A stretch of 64,000 nt of DNA from a virus: the IMG/VR virus record IMGVR_UViG_3300045996_002966, positions 1 through 64,000 of that record; one strand, written 5' to 3'. Under the pieces are notes generated by a model that worked only from the letters and a program-made list of their open reading frames with translations, searched no databases and was not told where the DNA came from. The translations under genes were made by a program, and so were the position numbers. Shown in pieces: positions 20,053-28,157 of the stretch (its first letter is position 1; each line of letters begins with the position of its first letter).

Positions 20053-20138
20053 CCCTTCCAGACACCCCAGGCCAGCGCCAGAAGTGCCCCCACGATCAGC
20101 CCGAACCAAATCCAATTCCAGCCACCGAAGTCTTGCAT
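20049..20138 (-). CDS. Tiny membrane protein (29 aa)
   Basis: ATG 20138 overlaps the last bases of the Rz-like gene, and its TGA overlaps the next ATG. The product MQDFGGWNWIWFGLIVGALL continues LALAWGVWKG: one membrane span with aromatic N-terminus. It may be a small holin/antiholin-type peptide; unproven. Confidence 0.5.
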   Translation of the reverse strand: MQDFGGWNWIWFGLIVGALLALAWGVWKG

Positions 20139-20779
20139 CACTTCCTCGCACAAATCATCGCCGTCTCATCCCAGTAATCCGGCCCGCCGTCGTCGACGAC
20201 TTCGAAGCACTGGGGCGCCGCCTTCACCGCTCCCTGGAGGAATTCCGTCACCGCTTTTTGGCGGACGTGGGAGCAGCGGGCGAAGTTGACCCACCGGGCA
20301 AGTTCGTACTCGCTGGCGCCGGAGCCGTCGTCGTCGGCGGGAGGTCCAGCTGGAGCGGTGGCAGGTCTGGGGGTGAGACCAAGAATCGCGAGGGGATCTT
20401 TATGCGCTTCGGCTCGGCGGGCACTGGGACCGTCGTTGAGCAGCTTGACAGCAGGAGCAGACAGAGCCCGACGAGTAGTGCTCGCCACACTCTCGAGCTG
20501 AGCACTGATAGCATCGAACTTCTCCCTGTATTGATCTTGAGTCTCTACCAGCAGCTTCAGCAGCTGATCGATCGCAGTTTGGGAATCCCTCTGCGCCGTC
20601 TGAGCCTTCTGCTCGGCGATGATCGAGCTAGATTTCCAACGCTCATTTTCGGTCTCGAGGTCGCGGATGGTATCGGCCCGCCAGGTCCACGCGACGTAGG
20701 TAGTTAAGCCCCCGACTAGGAGTCCGGCCATCGCGCCGAGCACCAAGCCGGCGGTCCCAGTCAGGGTGCTGAGGCTCAT
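20138..20779 (-). CDS. Inner-membrane spanin (Rz-like, i-spanin)
   Basis: From ATG 20779 the 213-residue product has an N-terminal membrane anchor (LVLGAMAGLLVGGLTTYVAW), then a long charged coiled coil (DLETENERWKSSSIIAEQKA and on) that would extend into the periplasm, and a C-terminal extension with several Cys. The layout is that of Rz i-spanins, which link to an outer-membrane lipoprotein partner and disrupt the outer membrane at lysis. The partner gene is nested within it in another frame (20514-20248). It is longer than lambda Rz (153 aa) because of the C-terminal tail. Confidence 0.75.
   Translation of the reverse strand: MSLSTLTGTAGLVLGAMAGLLVGGLTTYVAWTWRADTIRDLETENERWKSSSIIAEQKAQTAQRDSQTAIDQLLKLLVETQDQYREKFDAISAQLESVASTTRRALSAPAVKLLNDGPSARRAEAHKDPLAILGLTPRPATAPAGPPADDDGSGASEYELARWVNFARCSHVRQKAVTEFLQGAVKAAPQCFEVVDDGGPDYWDETAMICARK
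20248..20514 (-). CDS. Outer-membrane spanin lipoprotein (Rz1-like), nested in Rz
   Basis: This 88-residue product, in a different frame inside the Rz-like gene, begins MLSVLSSRVWRALLVGLCLL and has lipobox LSSC, so Cys25 would be lipidated. The mature part is Pro-rich (PPDLPPLQLDLPPTTTAPAP), as in Rz1 proteins. Rz/Rz1 nesting is a recognised arrangement and confirms both genes. The partner would contact the i-spanin across the periplasm to fuse inner and outer membranes. Confidence 0.75.
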   Translation of the reverse strand: MLSVLSSRVWRALLVGLCLLLLSSCSTTVPVPAEPKRIKIPSRFLVSPPDLPPLQLDLPPTTTAPAPASTNLPGGSTSPAAPTSAKKR

Positions 20780-20952
20780 CTCAGTAACGGGCGGGAATTC
20801 CAGGGCAGGGCTACGCCGAGGGCCTGGAGAATCAGGAGTACCACGCAGATCACCGCGCCAGCCCAGAGCAACGTACGCAGCCACGAAGGCATCGTCGGGA
20901 CGAGAGCCGCGAGGAGAATGAACAGGATGAGAAGAATGATCAAGAGAGACAT
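20776..20952 (-). CDS. Small two-span membrane protein (58 aa), holin candidate
   Basis: GGAGGTAGTCCT precedes ATG 20952. The product MSLLIILLILFILLAALVPT continues with a second hydrophobic segment (TLLWAGAVICVVLLILQALG). Two spans with a short loop, immediately upstream of the spanins, fit a class II holin or a small lysis accessory protein. Its stop overlaps the start of the Rz-like gene. Confidence 0.6.
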   Translation of the reverse strand: MSLLIILLILFILLAALVPTMPSWLRTLLWAGAVICVVLLILQALGVALPWNSRPLLR

Positions 20953-20956
20953 AGGA

Positions 20957-21064
20957 CTACCTCCAGGGTTTAACTCGCCACCAGTGGCGCGCAGCGCGAA
21001 ACTTCTGCAAAGCATATTCGGCCGATACCCAACGGGCGGCGAGCCAACTGATCAACCTATCCAT
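20957..21064 (-). CDS. Tiny basic protein (35 aa)
   Basis: ATG 21064 overlaps the last codons of the lipoprotein gene. The product is Trp- and Arg-rich (MDRLISWLAARWVSAEYALQ...). The sequence could be an amphipathic peptide. It may be a genuine small lysis-region gene, but coding evidence rests on position and overlap only. Confidence 0.4.
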   Translation of the reverse strand: MDRLISWLAARWVSAEYALQKFRAARHWWRVKPWR

Positions 21065-21242
21065 CGCACAGATTCCTTGCACGACAACTACGCGGATTAC
21101 CGGCGCATTCTATCATCACATTACGGTAATCGTTCGGATCGCAACTTAGGGGAGGCGGCGAGTCGTCGACCACCGGCGCCTCCTCGGAATCGCCGCCACA
21201 AGCAACCAGAAGAAGGAAGACCAGGACGATGACCTTCGCCAT
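21057..21242 (-). CDS. Small lipoprotein (61 aa)
   Basis: The product MAKVIVLVFLLLVACGGDSE has a lipoprotein signal with lipobox LVAC (Cys15) followed by an acidic/Pro linker and four further Cys in the C-terminus (LSCDPN, IECAGN, SCRARNLC), suggesting two disulfides. It would be anchored to an envelope membrane with a compact disulfide-bonded periplasmic domain. Adjacent to the transglycosylase; role unknown. Confidence 0.65.
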   Translation of the reverse strand: MAKVIVLVFLLLVACGGDSEEAPVVDDSPPPLSCDPNDYRNVMIECAGNPRSCRARNLCDG

Positions 21243-21246
21243 GTGC

Positions 21247-21861
21247 TCACCTACAGTATTCCATGCCCCAGCCGGTGCTTGCATAGGCGCCTTCGCGTTC
21301 GGTAATCCGTGTGACGTATCCTCGGTTTTCACGTATCGCCCACCCTGCCCGTGAAGTCTTTTGCGCCACGTCCGCCCACCGGGTAGGGTCGCAGCTTCGA
21401 TCCTGCCCACAGAGCCCTATCTCCCGCGCGAGAGCGGTCGGCCCGCCGTTATAGGCGGCACCAGAGAACTTGATGGCCTCGCAGCGATCGCGCCCTCGCG
21501 CGTAGTCGGCGTACAGGTCACGCATGTGAAGAGCTTGCGCGTAGAAGCACCACTTCGGGGAATATCGCCCCAGCGACGCCAGCCCGTCGAACTGCCCTTC
21601 GATCCCCGCCGCGGTCGCCGGGATGAACTGGCAGAGCCCTCGAGCCCCCGCGGAGGAGGTCAGGCCATCGCGCCAACCGCTCTCCTGGCCGATCTGAGCG
21701 GCGAGCCAGGCCGGCGTGCTTAGGCCCCAGACCTGGCGCACCGTTCCGACGTAGAGCCGCTTCCATTCCTTTGCCTCGCGCGGAACCTCAAAGCTATACG
21801 CTGAGGGCCATGGCCAGCATGCCCACGCCAATAAGGAAAGCACGACGGTGATGGTTCTCAT
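21247..21861 (-). CDS. Lytic transglycosylase (SLT-type endolysin)
   Basis: The 204-residue product has an N-terminal signal peptide (MRTITVVLSLLAWACWPWPS) and a goose-lysozyme/Slt-like domain. The catalytic Glu60 is in QIGQESGW, with SSAGARGLCQFIPAT (about 69-83) and SGAAYNGGP (about 133-141) as the conserved SLT motifs. It cleaves the MurNAc-GlcNAc bond of peptidoglycan to 1,6-anhydro ends. Because it carries its own secretion signal it may reach the periplasm by Sec, with the hydrophobic start acting as a signal-anchor. It is the main murein-degrading enzyme of the window. Confidence 0.9.
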   Translation of the reverse strand: MRTITVVLSLLAWACWPWPSAYSFEVPREAKEWKRLYVGTVRQVWGLSTPAWLAAQIGQESGWRDGLTSSAGARGLCQFIPATAAGIEGQFDGLASLGRYSPKWCFYAQALHMRDLYADYARGRDRCEAIKFSGAAYNGGPTALAREIGLCGQDRSCDPTRWADVAQKTSRAGWAIRENRGYVTRITEREGAYASTGWGMEYCR

Positions 21862-22096
21862 GATTCGGATCAGCCCTATCGGGTTTCCAAAGGTAGAAGT
21901 GAACCGAATCGATGCCCCAACCCATCAAGGCTCCGATCATTACAGCCGTGCCTTTGACTACCAGGTCATCGAACGCAGGGCTCGGCCAGCCCTGCCTGAA
22001 GACGATGTAGACCAGGGCTAGCGTCGTCAGCACCCAGACGTGCTTAAGCTTGACCTTACCCAGCAAGCCTGTTTTGGTGATAGACGACTTTTCCAT
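21794..22096 (-). CDS. Membrane protein (100 aa), holin candidate
   Basis: ATG 22096. The product has two to three hydrophobic segments: VWVLTTLALVYIVFRQGW, VVKGTAVMIGALMGWGI and FLIGVGMLAMALSV. Its 3' end overlaps the transglycosylase gene by 68 bases, a typical holin-endolysin pairing. Membrane topology and position make it the best holin candidate in the window, though three other small membrane genes lie nearby. Confidence 0.6.
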   Translation of the reverse strand: MEKSSITKTGLLGKVKLKHVWVLTTLALVYIVFRQGWPSPAFDDLVVKGTAVMIGALMGWGIDSVHFYLWKPDRADPNHENHHRRAFLIGVGMLAMALSV

Positions 22097-22338
22097 CACT
22101 CGCTCGGCGGCCGAATATTTGGAATATCGGCGAAGTGTCCGACGAGAGCAATCAGGATAATGACCCCGATGATTACCAACCCGACGGTGAAGAAACGCCG
22201 CGCGGGCGTCCACGACTTCCAACCCCTATAGACGTCAGAATCTTGAAACTCCTCCTTACGATCCTCGGCCAAAGCCTTGGCTTCTTCGATTCGTCGACGC
22301 ATATCGTCGCCCCAGTCGTCACGATGTTCCGGTTCCAT
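22096..22338 (-). CDS. Single-span membrane protein (80 aa)
   Basis: GGAGGTCTACT precedes ATG 22338. The product has a charged N-terminal helix (RRRIEEAKALAEDRKEEFQD) and a C-terminal membrane span (FFTVGLVIIGVIILIALVGH) ending in a short tail. Tail-anchored topology; possibly a lysis regulator. Coupled to the next gene (1-base overlap). Confidence 0.55.
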   Translation of the reverse strand: MEPEHRDDWGDDMRRRIEEAKALAEDRKEEFQDSDVYRGWKSWTPARRFFTVGLVIIGVIILIALVGHFADIPNIRPPSE

Positions 22339-22348
22339 AGTAGACCTC

Positions 22349-22438
22349 CTACCCGTGCAGAACATAAGCGATAAACCCGCCTGCGATAATACCAATCACG
22401 GCAAGTATGATTTTACGATACCTTCTCCAAAAAGCCAT
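22349..22438 (-). CDS. Tiny membrane protein (29 aa)
   Basis: AAGGA precedes ATG 22438 by 8 bases. Product MAFWRRYRKIILAVIGIIAG continues GFIAYVLHG: basic N-terminus and one span. Size and basic-plus-span layout resemble small phage membrane peptides. Coding status inferred from SD and composition. Confidence 0.45.
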   Translation of the reverse strand: MAFWRRYRKIILAVIGIIAGGFIAYVLHG

Positions 22439-22450
22439 CAGCATTTTCCT

Positions 22451-22891
22451 TTACGGCACTACTAACTCCAAACGCGGTAAGTTGACGCACTCATTCCTGA
22501 GTATATTAGGTTTCCAGCACACGCGATTGACTGCAACATAAGTTCCCGATTTCAGTGGGGGAATCTCAACGGTGCGCTCCGTCATATAAATATCGGGCGG
22601 GTAGGTAACAACGCTCGAGGGTAGTTCAATCCGGATTACCTTACCGTCCATCGATCGAACCAACTCACGAATGAAACGAAACTCCCGCTCGCGGTGAATA
22701 CGAAACTCCCGCCGGATAAGGATATGCCGTGTACCCTGCATCTCAACCGAGTGATGCTCTGGGTTGACACTTTCAAATGCTGGTTCATATTGGGCATAGT
22801 TCAAATAACCGGCGATAACACCTGCCCCGACCATAACCCAAGTCGCGGTAGACATGCCAGCCATCATAAATTTGAAGGTCCGGTTATTCAT
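22451..22891 (-). CDS. Membrane-anchored protein (146 aa)
   Basis: The N-terminus has one span (MMAGMSTATWVMVGAGVIAG) followed by a 120-residue exported domain with an Arg-rich helix (RREFRIHREREFRFIREL) and beta-rich C-terminus with a Cys pair (NRVCWKPN, RNECVN). It would be in the periplasm, tethered to the inner membrane. Its start overlaps the end of the preceding gene. Function unknown. Confidence 0.6.
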   Translation of the reverse strand: MNNRTFKFMMAGMSTATWVMVGAGVIAGYLNYAQYEPAFESVNPEHHSVEMQGTRHILIRREFRIHREREFRFIRELVRSMDGKVIRIELPSSVVTYPPDIYMTERTVEIPPLKSGTYVAVNRVCWKPNILRNECVNLPRLELVVP

Positions 22892-23427
22892 TCGTCGTCG
22901 CTCAAAGGTTCATATTTTTGCAAACGCCGCCTAAGCCTCGCGCTCTCTATCTGGCAATTCTGCAATTTTTCCTCAAGTAGATCATTCTTTTCTTCTAGCA
23001 ACTTTACCTGCCGGTCGTGAATTCCCTGAAGGTTCTCCGCCGTCTGGACCTTGTTTTTAAGCCCGTGAATTAGCTGAGCGGTCTCATCGCGTTGACGATC
23101 TGCCTCGCGCTTCCGATCCTCGCGCTCTCGCTCGAGGTCTCGCTCGAGCCGAGCACGATCCTCGCGCGCCGTCTTCTCCGCAGCCTCGCGAGCCTGGTCG
23201 GCAATGCGCTGCGCCTCACGCCGATTCTCCTCGTCCTTACGCTCCCGCTCCCCCGCCAAGCGGTTCGCTTCGATTTTGTCGGTCTTCTCCTTCTCAGCGG
23301 CTAGCTCCCGCGTTTTGCGCCGATCCTGCATCTGCGATTGAGCAAGGCGAAACAGGCCGCCAATGATCAGCAGCAAAACAGGGCCGACGAAGCCCTCGGT
23401 GTCCTTGAGTAAATCCCAAATTGGCAT
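22888..23427 (-). CDS. Membrane-anchored coiled-coil protein (179 aa)
   Basis: I chose ATG 23427; a TTG at 23436 that overlaps the previous stop is an alternative. After a short N-terminus there is one membrane span (GFVGPVLLLIIGGLFRLA). Then comes an extremely charged heptad region of about 130 residues (ERERKDEENRREAQRIADQA and on). It resembles a second spanin-like or murein-spanning rod, but no lipoprotein partner is visible here. Role unknown. Confidence 0.6.
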   Translation of the reverse strand: MPIWDLLKDTEGFVGPVLLLIIGGLFRLAQSQMQDRRKTRELAAEKEKTDKIEANRLAGERERKDEENRREAQRIADQAREAAEKTAREDRARLERDLEREREDRKREADRQRDETAQLIHGLKNKVQTAENLQGIHDRQVKLLEEKNDLLEEKLQNCQIESARLRRRLQKYEPLSDDE

Positions 23428-23432
23428 ATCGC

Positions 23433-23789
23433 TCAATTGGTAAAGGTAAACACCTTCTTGACGAGAATTTCAATGAACTCGGTATGCACGTCGTCCGCAG
23501 TCTCAAACTCCGCCTGGAGCTGAATAACTAGGAGCCGCTCGGGAAGACCGCCAACCGGCAGGTGGCTTCCCGGCACGCGGATTTCCATGCTTGACGCGGA
23601 ATCGTCGACCGTTACCAACGGGCTTACGTTCGCACCCGTTAACGCATCGAAGACCTGATACTGCACCGAAAGAGGGGTTGCCGCCAACCCCCTCATATCC
23701 CGCCAGGTGATAGGAATCTCAACCGAGTTACCGTGACTGATGATCTTCGCCGGTCGGCTCAGGCGTTGAAGGGTGGACGGGGCAGGCAT
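23433..23789 (-). CDS. Probable tail/fibre accessory protein (118 aa)
   Basis: The soluble beta-rich product (MPAPSTLQRLSRPAKIISHG...) is likely a single beta-sandwich domain (PITWRDMRGLAATPLSVQYQ, VFDALTGANVSPLVTVDD). It lies directly downstream of the giant repeat protein and one base apart from it. Small beta domains in this position are often fibre caps, chaperones or accessory virion proteins; this is inferred from position. Confidence 0.55.
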   Translation of the reverse strand: MPAPSTLQRLSRPAKIISHGNSVEIPITWRDMRGLAATPLSVQYQVFDALTGANVSPLVTVDDSASSMEIRVPGSHLPVGGLPERLLVIQLQAEFETADDVHTEFIEILVKKVFTFTN

Positions 23790-26486
23790 TTAAATTTCCT
23801 CCATCATAATTTCATTCACGGAAACATCCGCGCTTCTCGCGTAAACGGTATACGTAGCAGCCATCCTGCGAACCTCGCCCACGTCAGCGCTGCGGGCAAG
23901 CACGCTCCACCGGGCCTGGTAGGTCTGGTCGGTACTTTCGCTCTCGGCGTCCGTGACCCCCTGGGCTGCGCAAGCGCCATGGCTCGACCCCAACCCCTGG
24001 GAGACCGCACGTAGGAAGGCGACCACATCTGCCCAGCCCTCCGCTGTGCCGACCGCCCAGGCGTCCGCCGTGCTGTCGCTGCTGGCGGTAGCCACCCCCG
24101 CCGCCGCTCCGGTCGCCGTCGCGTCGCTTGCCCCGGCCGCGGGCGCAGTGCCCAGCCCGTCCGAGGTGCCTACCACGTAGCGCACAGCCACATAAGCGCC
24201 CACCGCGGCGACGGTGCTGGTCCCGGCGCTCGTCGCTCCGGCGCCCAGGATCCCAAGCCCCACAGCCGCGGCGGTGCCGGTACCCGCGCTCGAGCCCGCG
24301 GCGGTGCGGACCTCGGTGGCGTTGCCGACGCCGCTCGCGAGAGCACTGCCGGCGATGGAGGGCGCACGCAGGGCCCAGGAGGCCCCTACGGCGCTCGCTT
24401 GACCCTGCCCAGCTCCTACCCCAGCCGCGAAGCGTATGGCGGCGTAGGCCCCCGTTCCGAGGGCTAGGGCAGCCCCTGCCGCGGTCCCGGTCGCCGCAGC
24501 CGCTCCTCGTCCAACCCCGGTCGCCGTAGCCAGGCCCGCCGAGACCCCGATGCCGTGACCGGAGCCCGTCCCGCTGGCCACCGCGGTCGAGGTGCCGGTG
24601 CTTGTGCCGACGGCAAGCGCCGTGCTGGTGCTGATCGCGGCCGCGGTAGCCATCCCGCTCGAGGTGCCCACCGCCAGGCCCGAGCCCGCCGCCAGCGCGC
24701 TCACGGTGGCGAGACCGGCTGAGCTGCCGACCGTGGGCTTCAAGGCGCGCCCGACCCCGCTCACGGTTGCTACCCCGGCAGCGCTCAGGCCGACCCCGGT
24801 GCGGGTAGCGATGTAAGCACCCACCGCATCGGTAAAGCCAGCCAGACCACCGGCTACCCCCACCGCTGGGATGCGCGCGCCTCCTATCCCCGCGGCCGCA
24901 CCTACCCCCGCCGAGCTGCCGGCTGCGGTTCGGACGTCGACGAAGGAGCTAACCGCGGTTGCCGTCCCGACGCCGCTGGCGGTACCTACCCCGGCCGCCG
25001 CGCCTCGTCCTACGGCCGCCACCGAGCCCACGCCGGTGGAAGACCCCGCGCTTTCCATCACCGCGGTGCCGACCGCGGCCGCGGTGGCCACGCCCGCGCT
25101 GCTCCCAGCCGCCAGGTAGTCGTTGATCGAGGTTCCGCCAGCCGAAGCAGCGCCCACGCCCGTGGAAGTACCTACGCTGGCCGCAACCCTATGGCCGACG
25201 GCGGTGCTCGTGGGCACGGACCCGGCTGAGGATCCTACGCAAGGGATCACCGCGTTACCGGTACCCAACGGCAGCGCGGCACCGGCCGAACTGCCTACCG
25301 ACTCATAGATGACTCCGATGCCGCCTTCGTGGTAGTCTGCGTCGGTTCCTACCGCGTTAGCCGTGCCTGCGCCCGCCGAAGCTCCGACCCCGGCCGCGGC
25401 ACCTCGACCTACAGCCGTCGCCGCACCTACCCCGGCCGAGGCTCCGGCACCATCGGCGAAGCTGGCGCTTGCCGGAGGTCGCAGCGCAATGGTCAACGAG
25501 GCGTTGATGCTTGACGTAACCGTCGCCGTCGTTGCCGATACCACGCCGGCCGTGGTTTTGATCCCGCAGGCGACGCCGAAGCCTCCGCCGTTACCCTGCG
25601 CAGTGCCTAGATCGTCAACCTCGGTGATCGACGCCAGGCTAGCATTCGTCCAACCAGAGAAGGCAGCCGACGCGCTATCGTTATCGCGCGCGATGATATT
25701 GACGATCAGACAATTATCAACCGTGGTCGTCAAGCCAGGCGCTGACGCCGACGTGCTCGCGCTAGCCTTCTGCGCGACTGCGGTTACGTCCCACGGGTTA
25801 CCGCTCGCGATGCAATTCCGGAATGTGATTATCCTCGCATATACGTGGTTACCCGGATCGGCCACCGTCGGGGTAGCCATGGACGTAGACGTAGCGCGAC
25901 ACCAGAACGCGGTAATCCGTGTGCCGTTTGTTGTTGTACCAGTTGCCGAAGGGCTATTGTCAACCGCGACGAATCCAGCTGCGGTGCTCAGGGTCGCCGC
26001 TTCACCCCCGCAGGATTCAACCAGAAGCAACCCGATATCACCGACCGCGTGAGTGGGCCACGTCGGCGAGACCGCGCCGGTACCTTCTTGCAGCGCCCCG
26101 TTCGCTACCCAACGCGGATCAATTATCTCTTTGATCGACGCACTGGTAATACTGCCGACAAAGGAGTTGCCCCAAATATAGATTTCAGTATTGGTCGCCG
26201 TGAAGTCAAACGTCGACGTTCCAATACTCGAGCGCGTAGCGGCGTGGGTGCCTGGGGACGTCCCGTCGTAGACTGTGGACACGGACCCGGACGTGTAGGC
26301 TGAAACCTCAACTGATCCACGGTACGGCGCGCCCGCGACCAGCCCGCTCGGGACGAAGATAAATTTATCACCGCCACCGGTGCAGGTCGCTACACCGCTT
26401 CCGACACTCCACCCAGCATCGAGCGTTAAGCCCGTTGACGAGTCAAAGGTCGGCTGCGGGAATAATTCCGGGCCGAGCAGAGGCAT
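23790..26486 (-). CDS. Giant Gly/Ala/Ser-rich repeat tail protein (898 aa)
   Basis: Residues about 1-340 are a non-repetitive beta-rich region (carbohydrate-binding-like by composition, with FIFVPSGLVAGAPYRGSVEV). Residues about 345-840 are at least 22 imperfect repeats of about 20-22 residues with core G(S/T)S(A/S)G(V/L/T)xTAxAVG plus a variable 6-9 residue joint (e.g. RGAAAGV, AYVAVR). A C-terminal domain (TYQARWSVLARSADVGE...) closes the protein. Such small-residue repeats suggest a long slender fibre, possibly a solenoid or polyglycine-type fold. Placement among tail fibres supports a virion role. Function is inferred. Confidence 0.7.
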   Translation of the reverse strand: MPLLGPELFPQPTFDSSTGLTLDAGWSVGSGVATCTGGGDKFIFVPSGLVAGAPYRGSVEVSAYTSGSVSTVYDGTSPGTHAATRSSIGTSTFDFTATNTEIYIWGNSFVGSITSASIKEIIDPRWVANGALQEGTGAVSPTWPTHAVGDIGLLLVESCGGEAATLSTAAGFVAVDNSPSATGTTTNGTRITAFWCRATSTSMATPTVADPGNHVYARIITFRNCIASGNPWDVTAVAQKASASTSASAPGLTTTVDNCLIVNIIARDNDSASAAFSGWTNASLASITEVDDLGTAQGNGGGFGVACGIKTTAGVVSATTATVTSSINASLTIALRPPASASFADGAGASAGVGAATAVGRGAAAGVGASAGAGTANAVGTDADYHEGGIGVIYESVGSSAGAALPLGTGNAVIPCVGSSAGSVPTSTAVGHRVAASVGTSTGVGAASAGGTSINDYLAAGSSAGVATAAAVGTAVMESAGSSTGVGSVAAVGRGAAAGVGTASGVGTATAVSSFVDVRTAAGSSAGVGAAAGIGGARIPAVGVAGGLAGFTDAVGAYIATRTGVGLSAAGVATVSGVGRALKPTVGSSAGLATVSALAAGSGLAVGTSSGMATAAAISTSTALAVGTSTGTSTAVASGTGSGHGIGVSAGLATATGVGRGAAAATGTAAGAALALGTGAYAAIRFAAGVGAGQGQASAVGASWALRAPSIAGSALASGVGNATEVRTAAGSSAGTGTAAAVGLGILGAGATSAGTSTVAAVGAYVAVRYVVGTSDGLGTAPAAGASDATATGAAAGVATASSDSTADAWAVGTAEGWADVVAFLRAVSQGLGSSHGACAAQGVTDAESESTDQTYQARWSVLARSADVGEVRRMAATYTVYARSADVSVNEIMMEEI
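23990..25460 (-). repeat. Degenerate 60-66 bp tandem repeats encoding Gly/Ala/Ser units
   Basis: About 1.47 kb of the 898-residue protein gene consists of imperfect tandem units of 20-22 codons. Each codes for a GSSAG(V/L)xTAxAVG-like core. Unit sequences differ by many third-position and joint changes, so the array is old rather than freshly expanded. Confidence 0.7.
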
Positions 26487-26492
26487 GATTTT

Positions 26493-28142
26493 TTACGCGA
26501 TGGTGTACGCGTGCTGCCAGCAGGTAATATTTGCATCACTCGACGGGTTCGTATAGACGCGGTGCCGCCAGCCTCCAGACACGAACCACTGCGCCTTAAA
26601 GTGCTGCGTATCCGCCATCAAGTTCACGAAGTTGTAGGGCGACTGCCGGCCATCGCGTTTATCAAAGAACCGAACCTGGGCAGATCCCGCGGGCGTAAAT
26701 TCCACGAATGTCTCTGAGCTGATCGTAACGGGCGAGCTAAACGTGACGCTGTAGTAGAAGCGCTTCGGAATAGTGCCGTCGGCAAGCACGCCTGAGTTAG
26801 CCGAACCTTCTGAAAACGAGCCGGTAGCCAACGTGGTCCCACCGCTATTCTTCACGGCGACGTTAACGGTTCCAGCCACGTCGAAGGCGCAGGAAACCCG
26901 GCAGCCGATCAACGTCCAAGAGGTCGGAGGGGTGATTACATCACGGATAGGTGCGCTCGAGGTAGCCAGCGTAGCGGTCAGGTGCTGAGCTGCGTCGAAG
27001 TTCATCAGCCCGAAGGAGGTACCGTTGGTGAAATTCAATTGGAAGTTCGGCATAATCCGATAGGGTGACGCAACGTTCATATGGTCGAACGTCCACGCAC
27101 CGGTCGAACCCTGCTGCCGCCACGCCTGCCATACAGTCCAATCCGAATCGAGCAAATACGGAGTGCCGTCGGATGAGTTCGTCATGTGCTGACCATAGCA
27201 GTCTACGTTGCTATAGCCGAAGGTCGTATCCTCCGCCCGGCTCAAGAATTCCAAGTGGTAGAGAGTACCCGCCACTATATTCCCGTTGACAGTACCGAAC
27301 GTGTGAGCGTTGAAGCGGTCATCAGGATTGGCGAATACGCCGCTGCTCATGTTCAGGGAAAAATCAGCCTGCGCGATCGGAGACCCGCTCATGTTCCGAT
27401 TACCGCTGCCGTCATCGGGCCAGATATTGCAACGAGGCAATCCACCGTTGCCGCCCGAGTACCCCGCACCATCCGCCATCCAGAGCTTAATCGAGGACGG
27501 GGTACCAGACTTACCCGCGCGAAAACGGATGTAGCACCGGTAGTTGTAGCCGTCGCTGTTGCGTCCGAAGTTAACGTTAGACAACGTGTCCATCGGGAAG
27601 ACGCCACCGCCCTTCATGCGGGAGAATTCCGTACTTGTCAAGCCATAGTTGCCCGGCGGGAGGATCGACAGGGTACCTTGGTTGAGGGTACCGTTAACGC
27701 CTATCGTGAACGACTCGCTAACCTGACTGCTACCGGCGTTGACGATTGCCCTAATCCAAAGTCCGCGGGCGTGCCCAGCGGCGAAATTTCCGCCTGAGAT
27801 TCCTGAGGCCTCAGAGCTAGGGCTGCTGAAAGTTACGCCAGGCGGTGCGGTAGTCTCATTGGCGATAGCGTTTTCCGTCAGGTTCACACCCACGGCGCTC
27901 CAACCAATAGCGATAGACGTTGTGCTTGAAGGCGTGTCAGCTTGAATCCACGCCTTTAAGGCATCGCGGGCATCCGAAGGCTGGACGTAAACGCACCGGT
28001 AGCACGTGTGCCCAGCAGTAAACTGCGAGCTAGTCAAGCTGAATAACTCCAAGGGTGCGAGCACACTTGATTTTTGCCCACCCAGCGACGCCGCCGCAGA
28101 GCTGTTAGATGCGCCACCAGAGAGGAATAGAGAAGTCGGCAT
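26493..28142 (-). CDS. Tail fibre / receptor-binding protein (549 aa)
   Basis: Residues 1-160 (MPTSLFLSGGASNSSAAASL...) are homologous to residues about 60-215 of the protein encoded at 28158-30911, giving a shared, probably virion-attaching domain. The remaining 380 residues are beta-rich with aromatic and Gly content typical of fibres (e.g. IRFRAGKSGTPSSIKLWMAD). I see no enzyme motif. With the neighbouring fibres it probably determines host range. Confidence 0.7.
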   Translation of the reverse strand: MPTSLFLSGGASNSSAAASLGGQKSSVLAPLELFSLTSSQFTAGHTCYRCVYVQPSDARDALKAWIQADTPSSTTSIAIGWSAVGVNLTENAIANETTAPPGVTFSSPSSEASGISGGNFAAGHARGLWIRAIVNAGSSQVSESFTIGVNGTLNQGTLSILPPGNYGLTSTEFSRMKGGGVFPMDTLSNVNFGRNSDGYNYRCYIRFRAGKSGTPSSIKLWMADGAGYSGGNGGLPRCNIWPDDGSGNRNMSGSPIAQADFSLNMSSGVFANPDDRFNAHTFGTVNGNIVAGTLYHLEFLSRAEDTTFGYSNVDCYGQHMTNSSDGTPYLLDSDWTVWQAWRQQGSTGAWTFDHMNVASPYRIMPNFQLNFTNGTSFGLMNFDAAQHLTATLATSSAPIRDVITPPTSWTLIGCRVSCAFDVAGTVNVAVKNSGGTTLATGSFSEGSANSGVLADGTIPKRFYYSVTFSSPVTISSETFVEFTPAGSAQVRFFDKRDGRQSPYNFVNLMADTQHFKAQWFVSGGWRHRVYTNPSSDANITCWQHAYTIA

Positions 28143-28157
28143 GATGAAATTTCCTTT

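Noticed and set aside
23990-25460. Possible CRISPR or transposon repeats
   Set aside because: The repeats are protein-coding, without spacers, and have no conserved DNA unit or terminal inverted repeats.
25363-26052. Plus-strand frames within the Gly/Ala repeat gene
   Set aside because: They are antisense reflections of the GC-rich repeats with Pro/Ala composition.
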